This document shows positions 18,170-25,421 of a stretch of DNA of 64,000 nucleotides, piece after piece; position 1 is the stretch's first letter; each line of letters begins with the position of its first letter. The notes beneath the pieces are model-generated. The model saw only the letters and a list, made by a program, of their open reading frames with translations. It had not been told where the DNA came from and ran no database searches. This DNA comes from Deltaproteobacteria bacterium. Lineage in GTDB: Bacteria > Myxococcota > Kuafuiibacteriia > Kuafuiibacteriales > Kuafuiibacteriaceae. The stretch covers positions 2,078,001 through 2,142,000 of the forward strand of contig JACKEN010000001.1 of the NCBI GenBank assembly GCA_020632995.1, written 5' to 3'. The translations under genes and the position numbers were made by a program.

Positions 18170-18769
18170 CTAGAACCTCGGCCCGCCCGGACCCGGGTCG
18201 CCCTCCTTGGGCCCGGCGCCCGGCGGCAAGTCGTCTTGCGGTTTGGGAGGCGCGGCCCGAGACGGGATGTAGCCCCCGCAGCCCGGAGTGCTCCGGAACT
18301 GGTCGTTGTACGCGTTCATCGCGTCCACCGCGTTCACGAACATATAGGGCGCGAGGTAGCGCGGCGTCTCGGTGAGGAGCGCCCCGCTCCCGCCCACCGA
18401 CACCGCGAGCCCCACGTAGCGGTAGTCGTTCTTCACCACCGACGCCACCATGACCGCGGCCCCCGCGATGAACGCGCCCCAGCCGATCCAGCGCATCACC
18501 GTCCCGGTGGTGCGGAGCGTGTCGACCGCGTCCATCTCTGCCCTAGCGTCGGGGACGCAGGCCACCGCCTTCTCCAGCAGCTCGAGGTCGAGGGCCTCCC
18601 GCCCCTTGCTGTGCTGGTGGACGAAGGTGGAGCCCCGGTCGTTGCGGGCGAGGTAGATCTCGCCCGGGGCGAGCTGGCTCCGGTTGTAGACCTGGCGCGG
18701 GACGGTACACCCGGCCGCCGCGGCGGCGAGCATCGAGGCGGCGAAGAACCGCAAGACAGCCTGCTTCAC
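18170..18769 (-). CDS. Lipoprotein, last gene of the archease-rtcB operon
   Basis: 199 residues with a lipoprotein signal (MLAAAAAGC, Cys at about residue 21). A hydrophobic stretch in the middle (about 94-128) has the look of a TM hairpin or buried helix pair, and the tail is Pro/Gly rich. No family recognised. The GTG start at 18769 overlaps the stop of the upstream lipoprotein gene by 4 bp, which indicates translational coupling. It ends a six-gene minus-strand run that begins with archease. Whether it has any part in RNA repair is unclear; the link may only be co-transcription. Confidence 0.75.
   Translation of the reverse strand: MKQAVLRFFAASMLAAAAAGCTVPRQVYNRSQLAPGEIYLARNDRGSTFVHQHSKGREALDLELLEKAVACVPDARAEMDAVDTLRTTGTVMRWIGWGAFIAGAAVMVASVVKNDYRYVGLAVSVGGSGALLTETPRYLAPYMFVNAVDAMNAYNDQFRSTPGCGGYIPSRAAPPKPQDDLPPGAGPKEGDPGPGGPRF
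18226..18239. repeat. Iterated palindrome GCAAGTCGTCTTGC
   Basis: An exact GCAA-N6-TTGC site near the 3' end of the lipoprotein gene; on the coding strand it is written with the rare codons CAA and TTG (Gln-Asp-Asp-Leu). Confidence 0.6.
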
Positions 18770-19218
18770 GGCCCACGCTCCAGGCACTCCGCCACGTCGT
18801 TGTAGCGGTCGATGAGGTTCATGAGGCTCAAGGCGGGGTGGTCGAGGTCCTCCCCCGTGAGCACCACGACCACCGGCCCCGGCCGGAGCTCGGGGCCGTC
18901 CACCGTGCTCACCGCGTACACCCCGCGGCCGTACCGGGCGTAGGGCCCCGAGAAGCGCTCCAGGGGCTCGGGCGCCTCGGCCAGCGGCCCTGGGCCCTCG
19001 AGGGCCAGGCGCCGGGTGGCCACGTCGCACGCGAAGGGCGGCTTGAAGGAGAGGGCCCGAATGGCGGGGCGGTGCACGTAGAACTCGTAGCGGTTCTCGA
19101 AGATCACCATGGAGGCCCGGTTCGGCTGGACGTGGGGCAGGTAGGAGGACGAGACGCACCCACCGGCACCCAGAGTCGCAAGCAGGGTTGCGGCGGCGGT
19201 GACGATCGCGCGGCTCAT
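18766..19218 (-). CDS. Lipoprotein, unknown, co-translated with rtcB
   Basis: 150 residues; the signal peptide ends in GAGGC (Cys21). The rest is a small mixed domain without a recognisable motif. Its ATG at 19218 overlaps the rtcB stop by 4 bases and its stop overlaps the next lipoprotein start by 4 bases, so it is embedded in the operon. The protein should sit in the outer or inner membrane while RtcB is cytoplasmic, so a direct functional link is not obvious. Confidence 0.75.
   Translation of the reverse strand: MSRAIVTAAATLLATLGAGGCVSSSYLPHVQPNRASMVIFENRYEFYVHRPAIRALSFKPPFACDVATRRLALEGPGPLAEAPEPLERFSGPYARYGRGVYAVSTVDGPELRPGPVVVVLTGEDLDHPALSLMNLIDRYNDVAECLERGP
19178..19191. repeat. Iterated palindrome GCAAGCAGGGTTGC
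   Basis: An exact site inside the signal-peptide region of the lipoprotein gene; on the coding strand it uses GCA, CTT and ACT, all uncommon here. Confidence 0.6.
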
Positions 19219-20654
19219 CCCTTCACCACCGCGAGCGGCACCAGCTTCGCCACCTTGAGGGCGATGCCCGCCGCGTCCATCACGTCGACCACGTCGCTCA
19301 CGTCCTTGTAGGCCTCCGGGATCTCCTCGAGCACCGTCCCCTTGGAGTCACTCTGCACGAAGATCCCCTTCTGCCGAAGCTCCTTGAAGATCGGCCGCCC
19401 CGCCGCCGCCTTCTTGGCCGCGGTGCGGGACAGGTGCCGCCCCGCCCCATGGCACGAGGAGCCGAAGGTCTCGCGCATCGCGGCCTCGGTGCCCTTGAGC
19501 ACGTAGCTGTAGCGGCCCATGTCCCCCGGCACGAGCACCGGTTGGCCCACCGCCCGATACGGCGCGGGGACGTCGGGGTGGCCGGGCCCGAAGGCGCGGG
19601 TGGCGCCCTTTCGGTGCACGCAGAGGCGGCGCTTGATGCCGTCGACCTCGTGCTCCTCCCACTTCGCGATGTTGTGGCAGACGTCGTAGACCGTCTCCAA
19701 CCCGAGGGCCTCCTCGCGGTCGCCGAAGAAGCGGGCCAGCGCCTTCCGCACCCCGTCGGTCATCATCTGGCGGTTGGCGAACGCGAAGTTGATCGCGCAC
19801 GCCATGGCCGCGAAGTAGTCGGCCGCCTCGGGGCTGTCGAGGGGCGCGGCGCAGAGCTGCCGGTCCGGGAGCTCGATGCCGTAGGCCCTCGATGCGCGGA
19901 TCATCACCTTGAGGCTGTCGTCGCACACCTGGTAGCCGAAGCCCCGGCTCCCCGAGTGGATCATCACCGTGACCTCGCCGAGCCGGAGCCCGAAGGCCTC
20001 GGCCGCCTCGGGGTCGAAGACCTCGGCCACGTAGCCCAGCTCGCAGAAGTGGTTGCCGGACCCGAGCGAGCCAAGCTGGGGCCGCCCGCGCTCCCGCGCC
20101 CTTGGCGAGACCTTGTCGGGGTCCGCCCCCGCCATGCGCCCGTGCTCCTCCAGCACCGCGCGGTCCAGCTTCGTGCCGTAGCCCTCGCGGATGGCCCAGT
20201 CCACGCCCTCGGTGAGCACCTTCTCGAGCTCCCGCTCCGACAGCGCGCGCTTGGCCGCCTTCCCCACCCCGGAGGGGATGGCCTCGTGCAAGGCGATGGA
20301 CAGCGCCTCGAGCTGCGGCGTCACCGCCTCGCGGGTCAGCGTGGAGCGCAGGAGCCGCACCCCGCAGTTGATGTCGTAGCCCACCCCGCCCGGCGACAAG
20401 ACGCCTTGCGCCGGGTCGAAGGCGGCCACCCCGCCAATCGGGAAGCCGTAGCCCCAGTGCATGTCCGGCATCGCGAGGGAGTGGCCCACGATGCCCGGCA
20501 GGTGGGCCACGTTCCGCACCTGCTCGGGGCTCTTGTCCTTCTGGATGTCCCGCATCATGCGGGGGGAGGCGTAGATCAGGCCGTCCACCTGCATCTTCCC
20601 CTCCCGGGGGATGCGCCAGCGGTGCTCGTCCACCTGCTGCAGCTTCACGGACAT
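19215..20654 (-). CDS. rtcB: RNA-splicing ligase RtcB
   Basis: 479 residues, full length. RtcB joins RNA 2',3'-cyclic phosphate or 3'-phosphate ends to 5'-OH ends using GTP and Mn2+. Metal ligands and active-site residues are in place: Asp94 and Cys97 (GYDINCG), Asn201/His202 (GSGNHF), His233 (IHSGSRG), His328 (CHNIA) and the guanylylated His402 in CHGAGR. The ATG at 20654 has GAGGTGAGG upstream and gives the usual short N-terminus. It starts 7 bp after a nucleotidyltransferase gene, and archease, its known activator, is the first gene of the same run. In bacteria RtcB typically repairs tRNA or rRNA cut by toxins or stress; the neighbours here fit that role. Confidence 0.96.
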   Translation of the reverse strand: MSVKLQQVDEHRWRIPREGKMQVDGLIYASPRMMRDIQKDKSPEQVRNVAHLPGIVGHSLAMPDMHWGYGFPIGGVAAFDPAQGVLSPGGVGYDINCGVRLLRSTLTREAVTPQLEALSIALHEAIPSGVGKAAKRALSERELEKVLTEGVDWAIREGYGTKLDRAVLEEHGRMAGADPDKVSPRARERGRPQLGSLGSGNHFCELGYVAEVFDPEAAEAFGLRLGEVTVMIHSGSRGFGYQVCDDSLKVMIRASRAYGIELPDRQLCAAPLDSPEAADYFAAMACAINFAFANRQMMTDGVRKALARFFGDREEALGLETVYDVCHNIAKWEEHEVDGIKRRLCVHRKGATRAFGPGHPDVPAPYRAVGQPVLVPGDMGRYSYVLKGTEAAMRETFGSSCHGAGRHLSRTAAKKAAAGRPIFKELRQKGIFVQSDSKGTVLEEIPEAYKDVSDVVDVMDAAGIALKVAKLVPLAVVKG

Positions 20655-20661
20655 CTGCACC

Positions 20662-21297
20662 TCACCTCGACCCACCCCCATCGAGCTTCGCGAGCAGCCG
20701 CTCGCGGAAGCTCTCGAGCCGCACGGGATCGAGCCCAAGCTCGGCGGCACGTGCGAGATCGAGCTGGGGCAACAGCCAGGCCAGCGTCATGGGCGAGAAG
20801 CCGCCGTCCTTGCTCGGGGCCTGGTCCAGCGCCCGATCGAGGTCCAGCCCGGACGCGACGAGCGCCCTGACATCCTCGAGGTCACGTAGCTCGGAGCGCG
20901 ACACGAGCGCACAAAGCTTGTTCACCAGGATGTCGGCCGCAGCATCGATCCGCAGACCAGGTTGCAGCTCCATTGGGGCCTCCACGACGGGGACCGGCTC
21001 CGCCACGAGATCCACGACGACCTGCGCCGACGCGTCTCGCGCCAGCAGTCGCACGAAACCGGGACTCCGGACCAGCACGCGCACATCGAGCCCGGCTTCA
21101 ACGAGCACATCCTCGACCAGCCGCGGCTCGTGGGTCAGGCTCCGCTGACCGTGGTAGAACAAGTCGAGGTCATCGGTGCTCCGATGCCCGAGATAGAAGC
21201 CCGCCAGGGCCGCGCCACCGCTGAGGCTCCAGCCAGGGGCACCCCGAGCGAGGATCTCGAGGATCCGATGCTGGAGATCACTCAGCCTGGACTTCAT
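20662..21297 (-). CDS. AbiEii/MenT-type nucleotidyltransferase (toxin-like)
   Basis: 211 residues. The polymerase-beta-like nucleotidyltransferase core is intact: SGGAALAGF (G27-G28), the metal pair D43-x-D45 in RSTDDLDLF and a third Asp96 (VVVDLV). It is followed by the AbiEii signature NKLCALVSRSELRDLEDV (K127, R138, D139). Proteins of this group include the AbiEii toxin of type IV toxin-antitoxin systems and mycobacterial MenT, which adds nucleotides to tRNA 3' ends and blocks translation. The ATG at 21297 lies inside the upstream 101-aa gene (20 bp overlap), so the two are translationally coupled like a toxin with its antitoxin. It ends 7 bp before rtcB. Confidence 0.88.
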   Translation of the reverse strand: MKSRLSDLQHRILEILARGAPGWSLSGGAALAGFYLGHRSTDDLDLFYHGQRSLTHEPRLVEDVLVEAGLDVRVLVRSPGFVRLLARDASAQVVVDLVAEPVPVVEAPMELQPGLRIDAAADILVNKLCALVSRSELRDLEDVRALVASGLDLDRALDQAPSKDGGFSPMTLAWLLPQLDLARAAELGLDPVRLESFRERLLAKLDGGGSR

Positions 21298-21583
21298 AAC
21301 CCATCCGTTCGAGCCACCAGCGCCAGAACGGCCTCTTGTCACCGACGTACGGCGCCGCAGTCGGCCACGCCGCCGCGATCTCCTCCCACGACACCAGCTC
21401 CAGCACGTCATCCGGCTTCGCGTCCCTGAGGGCGCGAGCCAACCAGTAGGCGCGCTCTGCCGGATCGTCTGACCGCAGGTGCTCTCGGTAGCTCTCCAGC
21501 GTCATCTCGACGTCCCAGAGGAAGTACGGGCGCCCACGGCCGTCCACGAACAGCTCCGGCGGTGTCGGCGCTCTGCGGACCAT
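21278..21583 (-). CDS. Probable partner/antitoxin of the AbiEii-type nucleotidyltransferase
   Basis: 101 residues: FLWDVEMTLESYREHLRS, then AYWLARALRDAKPDDV and a WEEI ... FWRWWLER end. I recall this layout (a FLWD start, a helical middle reading YWLxxxLRxAxxxDV, and a Trp-rich end) from small proteins found next to AbiEii-like nucleotidyltransferases in many bacteria; this rests on memory, not a search. It lacks the winged-helix look of AbiEi. The ATG at 21583 is 20 bp downstream of the archease stop, and its 3' end overlaps the nucleotidyltransferase by 20 bp. A role as antitoxin or substrate adaptor is inferred. Confidence 0.8.
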   Translation of the reverse strand: MVRRAPTPPELFVDGRGRPYFLWDVEMTLESYREHLRSDDPAERAYWLARALRDAKPDDVLELVSWEEIAAAWPTAAPYVGDKRPFWRWWLERMGYEVQAE

Positions 21584-21603
21584 GGCACCAGCATACACCG
21601 CGC

Positions 21604-22017
21604 TCACACGTCCAACACCACCCGCGCCCGCACTCCATCCGCGGTCCGACGCACGTGCAGGTCGTGGTACGTCGCCGCCTTCAGCTCCCCCGTGAGCTTC
21701 GCGCGGGCCTCCGGCTCGCCCCGGGCCTCCCCCACGAGCGCCTCCCCCTCCACCCGCAGCGTCGCCTCGGCCACGAGGAACCCCTCCACCGTGGCCCAGA
21801 AGATCACCTCGTTGAGCCACGTCACGAGGCGCTCCTCGGCGTCGAACCCCACCAGCGCGATCGGCCGTGTCGCGACGCCCACCACCGGCGCGTCGTCGGT
21901 CATCACCGCCACCACCGCGCGGGCGGCCTCCTCCAGCAGCTGAGGCTCGTCCGGCGCCCACACCTCGAACGCGAGGTCCGCGGTGTGCTCCACCGCACGG
22001 TGTCCACGCGTCGCCAT
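21604..22017 (-). CDS. Archease, activator of RtcB
   Basis: 137 residues. The archease pattern is clear: an early EHTADLAFEVWAP segment, FDAEERLVTWLNEVIF in the middle and LTGELKAATYHDLHV near the end, closing in ARVVLDV. Archease speeds the guanylylation step of RtcB and lets it turn over. Here it is the first gene of an operon that holds the toxin-like pair and rtcB. The start could be the ATG at 22017 or a GTG five codons upstream; neither has a strong ribosome site. Being separated from rtcB by two unrelated genes is unusual, since the two are often adjacent. Confidence 0.9.
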   Translation of the reverse strand: MATRGHRAVEHTADLAFEVWAPDEPQLLEEAARAVVAVMTDDAPVVGVATRPIALVGFDAEERLVTWLNEVIFWATVEGFLVAEATLRVEGEALVGEARGEPEARAKLTGELKAATYHDLHVRRTADGVRARVVLDV

Positions 22018-22079
22018 ACCTCGGTGTACCACCGGCTGCCGCGCCCGGGCAGCCTTGCCTACGCCGTCGCCCGCCCCTC

Positions 22080-22994
22080 ATGCTCGAGGTCATGCGCGCG
22101 CACGCTCCGCTGTTGGTCCTCCTCGTCCTCACCGCCCCCGCGTCCGCGGAGCCGGTTGCCCCCATCCAAGCCCCCACCGCGGCTCAGCGTCAGGGGTACT
22201 GGAACCAGGGCAAGGCGGAGCTCACCAGCTTCGAGCTCCAGCAGGCGCGCTACGGCGAGCTCCACCCGGGGAGCGCGGTGCTGATCTTCGTGACCGAGCC
22301 GTTCTCGAAGACGAAACAGGTGAAGCTCGACGACCCCCGGCGCGCCCCCGACGACGCGGTCGAGGTGCTGAAGCTGAACTTCTCGCGCAAGTTCGAGACC
22401 GGCCTGTACCCCTACTCGGTGCTGACCTCGGTGTTCACGCCCACCGACGGCACCCCGACGCTCAAGGTGTCATCCTCCACCCAGGAGTGGTGCGGCCACG
22501 TCTTCATGCAGCTGAACCGAGAGCCGCAAGGCGGCCTGCGGGGCGAGCTCCGCTCCTACTTCGAATCGGAGGGCGACGCGGCGTTCGAGGTGCCCGACGG
22601 GGTGCTCCTCGAGGACGAGGTGTGGTCCACCTTGCGCCTCGACCCGAACCGGGCGCCGAAGGGCGCGGTGAAGATGCTCCCGGGGCTGACCTTCCTGCGG
22701 CTCCGCCACGTCCCGGCCGAGCCCCAGGACGCGCAGGCCAGCCTGCAGCGCATCGGTGACGGTCGCCTCGCCTGGGAGGTGCGCTACCCGAAGCTCGATC
22801 GCACCCTGCGCATCGAGCTCGAGGACCGCTTCCCGTTCCGCATCCTCGCGTTCAGCGAGCGCTACCTGAGCGGCTTCGGCCCCGGCGCGGTGCCCCTCAC
22901 CACCACCGGCACCCGGAAGAAGGAGCTCATGATCGACTACTGGAACCGGCACGCCCGGAGCGACGCCGAGCTCCGCGACGCCCTCGGCCTCTGA
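22080..22994 (+). CDS. Conserved secreted protein of unknown function
   Basis: 304 residues with an N-terminal signal peptide (hydrophobic core at residues 9-18, cleavage after APASA). The mature part begins YWNQGKAELTSFELQQARYGE and contains VLIFVTEPFSKTKQVKLD, VLKLNFSRKFETGLYPYS and SSTQEWCGHVFMQ. I recall near-identical blocks in envelope proteins of Bacteroidota that are sometimes mislabelled as Maf; no function is established. Translation may instead start at the ATG at 22092, four codons in. The last 68 bp overlap the cytochrome gene tail to tail. The gene is divergent from archease. Confidence 0.8.
   Translation: MLEVMRAHAPLLVLLVLTAPASAEPVAPIQAPTAAQRQGYWNQGKAELTSFELQQARYGELHPGSAVLIFVTEPFSKTKQVKLDDPRRAPDDAVEVLKLNFSRKFETGLYPYSVLTSVFTPTDGTPTLKVSSSTQEWCGHVFMQLNREPQGGLRGELRSYFESEGDAAFEVPDGVLLEDEVWSTLRLDPNRAPKGAVKMLPGLTFLRLRHVPAEPQDAQASLQRIGDGRLAWEVRYPKLDRTLRIELEDRFPFRILAFSERYLSGFGPGAVPLTTTGTRKKELMIDYWNRHARSDAELRDALGL
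22526..22539. repeat. Iterated palindrome variant GCAAGGCGGCCTGC
   Basis: A one-transition variant (CTGC for TTGC) of the dispersed motif, written with the rare codon CAA in the secreted-protein gene. Confidence 0.5.
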
Positions 22995-24624
22995 GGCCGG
23001 CCAGGATCACCGCCACCGCGGCGGCCGCGCTCCCCGCGCCGCCGGAGACCGCCTGGCACCCGCCCTCCACCGGCTTGCCGACCACGCCGGTGTCAATCAG
23101 GCCTGCATCCGCCACCACCACCCCCGCGTCGGGTGGCGGGGGCGCCGGGGCCACCGAGATCCCCACGCTGGCGCGGGTCATCTGCTTGGGCGGGGCGTGG
23201 CCCAGGGTGTCCCAGGCCTCCTGGAGCTGCTCCGCCTCCGCCGTCCCCACCGCGGTCTCGGTGAGGAACCGGATCACGTCACCGTCCATCGTCTGGTGCA
23301 TGGCGCGCACCGTGATGGTGCCGGTGGTGGTGGCGCTCACCTCGGGGGCGACGAAGGTGAAGACCACGTCGTCCCAGTGGCGGTACGGCGGCACGCTCCC
23401 GTAGTCCCGCCCGGCCGGGATCATGTCGTCGTGATCGGGCACGAAGCCCTCGGGCGGGATGCGGGTGTCGGTCAGGATCTGGTTCATCAGGATCAGGTGG
23501 CGGTTCCGCATCCCGACCCCGTTCTCGACCCGGCCGTGCTGGGTCTCGTAGGTCCTGAGCTGGGGATCCTGCACCAGGGTGCCGGACTCCTGGTTCCACG
23601 CCCCGGTCAGGATCACCGAGGCCTGCCCGTCGAGCTGCAAGCTGACCTCCAGATAGACCCGGCGCCCCTCGGGGTAGCCGGTGGGGAGCTTGTGCCCGGT
23701 CTTGTTCGTGAGCCGCACCTCGACCTCGTAGCTGGCGCCGGACTCGGTCTCGACCGGGGCGGAGCGGATCTGCAGCTCGGCCGCCCGGTGCAGGTGCTCC
23801 TCCACCGCGTCCGAGACGTGGGCCGCCTCGATGCCGATCGGCAGCGTGGGGTTCAACAGGCGCACCGCCTTCACCGCGAAGTCGTTGCTCCCCACGATGG
23901 TGTGCGAGGCCAGGTCCGAGTAGACCTCGTCGTCCCGCGCCGCGGCGCCGGTGACCCGCTTCATGTGGCAGTCGATGCACTGCATGTTCTGCTCGAAGAA
24001 GACCGAGTCCCGCCACTCCTCGTAGGTGCGCTGCTCGTAGTAGTAGCCCTCGAGCTGCTGCGCCTCCGCCCCGTGGGCCCGCTCGGCCGGGTTGAAGAGG
24101 CTGTGGCAGACCCCGCACATCTCGGACGAGCCCTGGTAGTCGCTCTGCACCACGTTGTGCCCGCCCACCGGGCCGACGCCGCGGCGGGCGCGCTTGGCGG
24201 TGTTGGGCGAGACCGTGTACTGGCCGCTGCCGATCAGGAGCGGGCTCGCCGGCACCATGCGGTGGCAGACGTCGCAGGTGACCGACTCCAGATCGTCGTT
24301 CGTCAGGACGTCCAGCTCACCCTCGGAACGCGCGTTCAGCCAGCCGCTCGGGGCGTGGCAGCGCAGGCAGAGCTCGGTGAGGTTCGGGCGGTCCTGGCGC
24401 GCCACCTGGAACGCGGCCCGGAACACCGGGTCCCGCGCGCTCAGCGCCATCAGCGTAGCCCGGTACGACTGCCCCGGCTCGATGATCTCGGGGTCGTAGC
24501 CGTCGTGGCAGCTGCAGGTGCTGGTGGGCTCGGGCGGAATCGCGAGCTCGTTGGGCTGGGTCCCCGGCAGGTTGACCTGCCCCAACAGGAGCAGCGCCGG
24601 GGCGATGGGGGCAAGGCCGGCCAC
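22927..24624 (-). CDS. Multihaem c-type cytochrome-like protein with MYXO-CTERM-like tail
   Basis: 565 residues. The signal peptide is short (about 1-21). Four CXXCH haem-binding motifs are at C85-H89, C116-H120, C169-H173 and C215-H219, and a fifth degenerate site is CSCH at 37-40. The domain after residue 250 is beta-rich and free of Cys, as in cytochrome c554/c552-type fusions. The C-terminus has a Pro/Asp linker, then GGCQAV, a hydrophobic helix and an Arg-rich end, which is the plan of the MYXO-CTERM sorting signal of Myxococcota. The GTG start at 24624 is divergent from ftsE. Likely an outer-surface or periplasmic electron carrier or nitrogen/sulfur oxyanion enzyme; substrate unknown. 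Confidence 0.85.
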   Translation of the reverse strand: MAGLAPIAPALLLLGQVNLPGTQPNELAIPPEPTSTCSCHDGYDPEIIEPGQSYRATLMALSARDPVFRAAFQVARQDRPNLTELCLRCHAPSGWLNARSEGELDVLTNDDLESVTCDVCHRMVPASPLLIGSGQYTVSPNTAKRARRGVGPVGGHNVVQSDYQGSSEMCGVCHSLFNPAERAHGAEAQQLEGYYYEQRTYEEWRDSVFFEQNMQCIDCHMKRVTGAAARDDEVYSDLASHTIVGSNDFAVKAVRLLNPTLPIGIEAAHVSDAVEEHLHRAAELQIRSAPVETESGASYEVEVRLTNKTGHKLPTGYPEGRRVYLEVSLQLDGQASVILTGAWNQESGTLVQDPQLRTYETQHGRVENGVGMRNRHLILMNQILTDTRIPPEGFVPDHDDMIPAGRDYGSVPPYRHWDDVVFTFVAPEVSATTTGTITVRAMHQTMDGDVIRFLTETAVGTAEAEQLQEAWDTLGHAPPKQMTRASVGISVAPAPPPPDAGVVVADAGLIDTGVVGKPVEGGCQAVSGGAGSAAAAVAVILAGLRGRGRRGARRRSGRAGSSSRS

Positions 24625-24690
24625 GGGTCGAACCTATAGCACGACCCCCCGGGCTTCTTGATAGGATGCACCGGCGCTTCGAGGCACATC

Positions 24691-25350
24691 GTGATCCAGA
24701 CTTTCCACGTCACAAAGGTCTACGATCAGGGGGATCGCCCAGCCCTCAAGGACGTCAGCCTCAACATTGAAAAGGGTGAGTTCGTTTTTCTCACCGGACC
24801 CTCCGGGGCTGGCAAGAGCACCCTCCTCAAGCTCCTGTTCGTGGCCGAGCGCCCGACCCGCGGCCAGATCCTCGTGAACGGCCGGAACGTCGCCACCCTC
24901 AAACCCCGGCAGATCCCTCTACTGCGGCGCCAGGTGGGGGTGATCTTCCAGGACTTCAAGCTGATCGCGAACCGGACGGTGCACGAGAACGTGGCCTACG
25001 CCCTGCATGTGGTGGGGGTGCCCGAGAAGGAGATCCGGCGCCGGGTCTACAACGTCCTCAAGGGCGTGGGGCTCTATCACAAGGCCCACGCCCTGCCCCC
25101 CAAGCTCTCCGGGGGCGAGCAGCAGCGGGTCTCCATCGCGCGGGCCCTGGTGAACGATCCCGTCCTGCTCCTCGCGGACGAGCCGACCGGGAACCTGGAT
25201 CGCGACATCACCGAGGAGATCATGGCGCTCCTCGAGCAGGCCAACGCCCGGGGAACCACGGTGGTGGTGGCGACCCACGATCCCGACCTGCTGGATCGGT
25301 ACAAGAAGCGGGTCATCGTCCTGAAGGGCGGCCAGCTCCAGGACGACTAG
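24691..25350 (+). CDS. ftsE: Cell-division ABC ATPase FtsE
   Basis: 219 residues. The N-terminus VIQTFHVTKVYDQ from the GTG at 24691 matches FtsE, with Walker A GPSGAGKST (36-44), VIFQDFKLIANRTVHENV, signature LSGGEQQR and Walker B LLLADEPTGNLD. FtsE normally pairs with the membrane protein FtsX to activate peptidoglycan hydrolases at the septum. No ftsX follows; the next gene on this strand is a giant lipoprotein 71 bp away, after a hairpin at 25353-25370. FtsX must be encoded elsewhere, or this ATPase serves another permease. A LolD-like assignment is less likely given the FtsE-specific N-terminus. Confidence 0.88.
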   Translation: MIQTFHVTKVYDQGDRPALKDVSLNIEKGEFVFLTGPSGAGKSTLLKLLFVAERPTRGQILVNGRNVATLKPRQIPLLRRQVGVIFQDFKLIANRTVHENVAYALHVVGVPEKEIRRRVYNVLKGVGLYHKAHALPPKLSGGEQQRVSIARALVNDPVLLLADEPTGNLDRDITEEIMALLEQANARGTTVVVATHDPDLLDRYKKRVIVLKGGQLQDD

Positions 25351-25352
25351 CC

Positions 25353-25370
25353 GTCGGTCATGCGACCGAC
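25353..25370 (+). terminator. Hairpin after ftsE
   Basis: A perfect 7-bp stem (GTCGGTC / GACCGAC) with an ATGC loop starts 2 bp after the ftsE stop. No T-run follows, so it may be a weak terminator or an mRNA-end stabiliser. Confidence 0.4.
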
Positions 25371-25421
25371 CACGTGTGTCCACGCCACACCCCGCGGTCG
25401 GGAACCCGTATAGTCGGCGCC

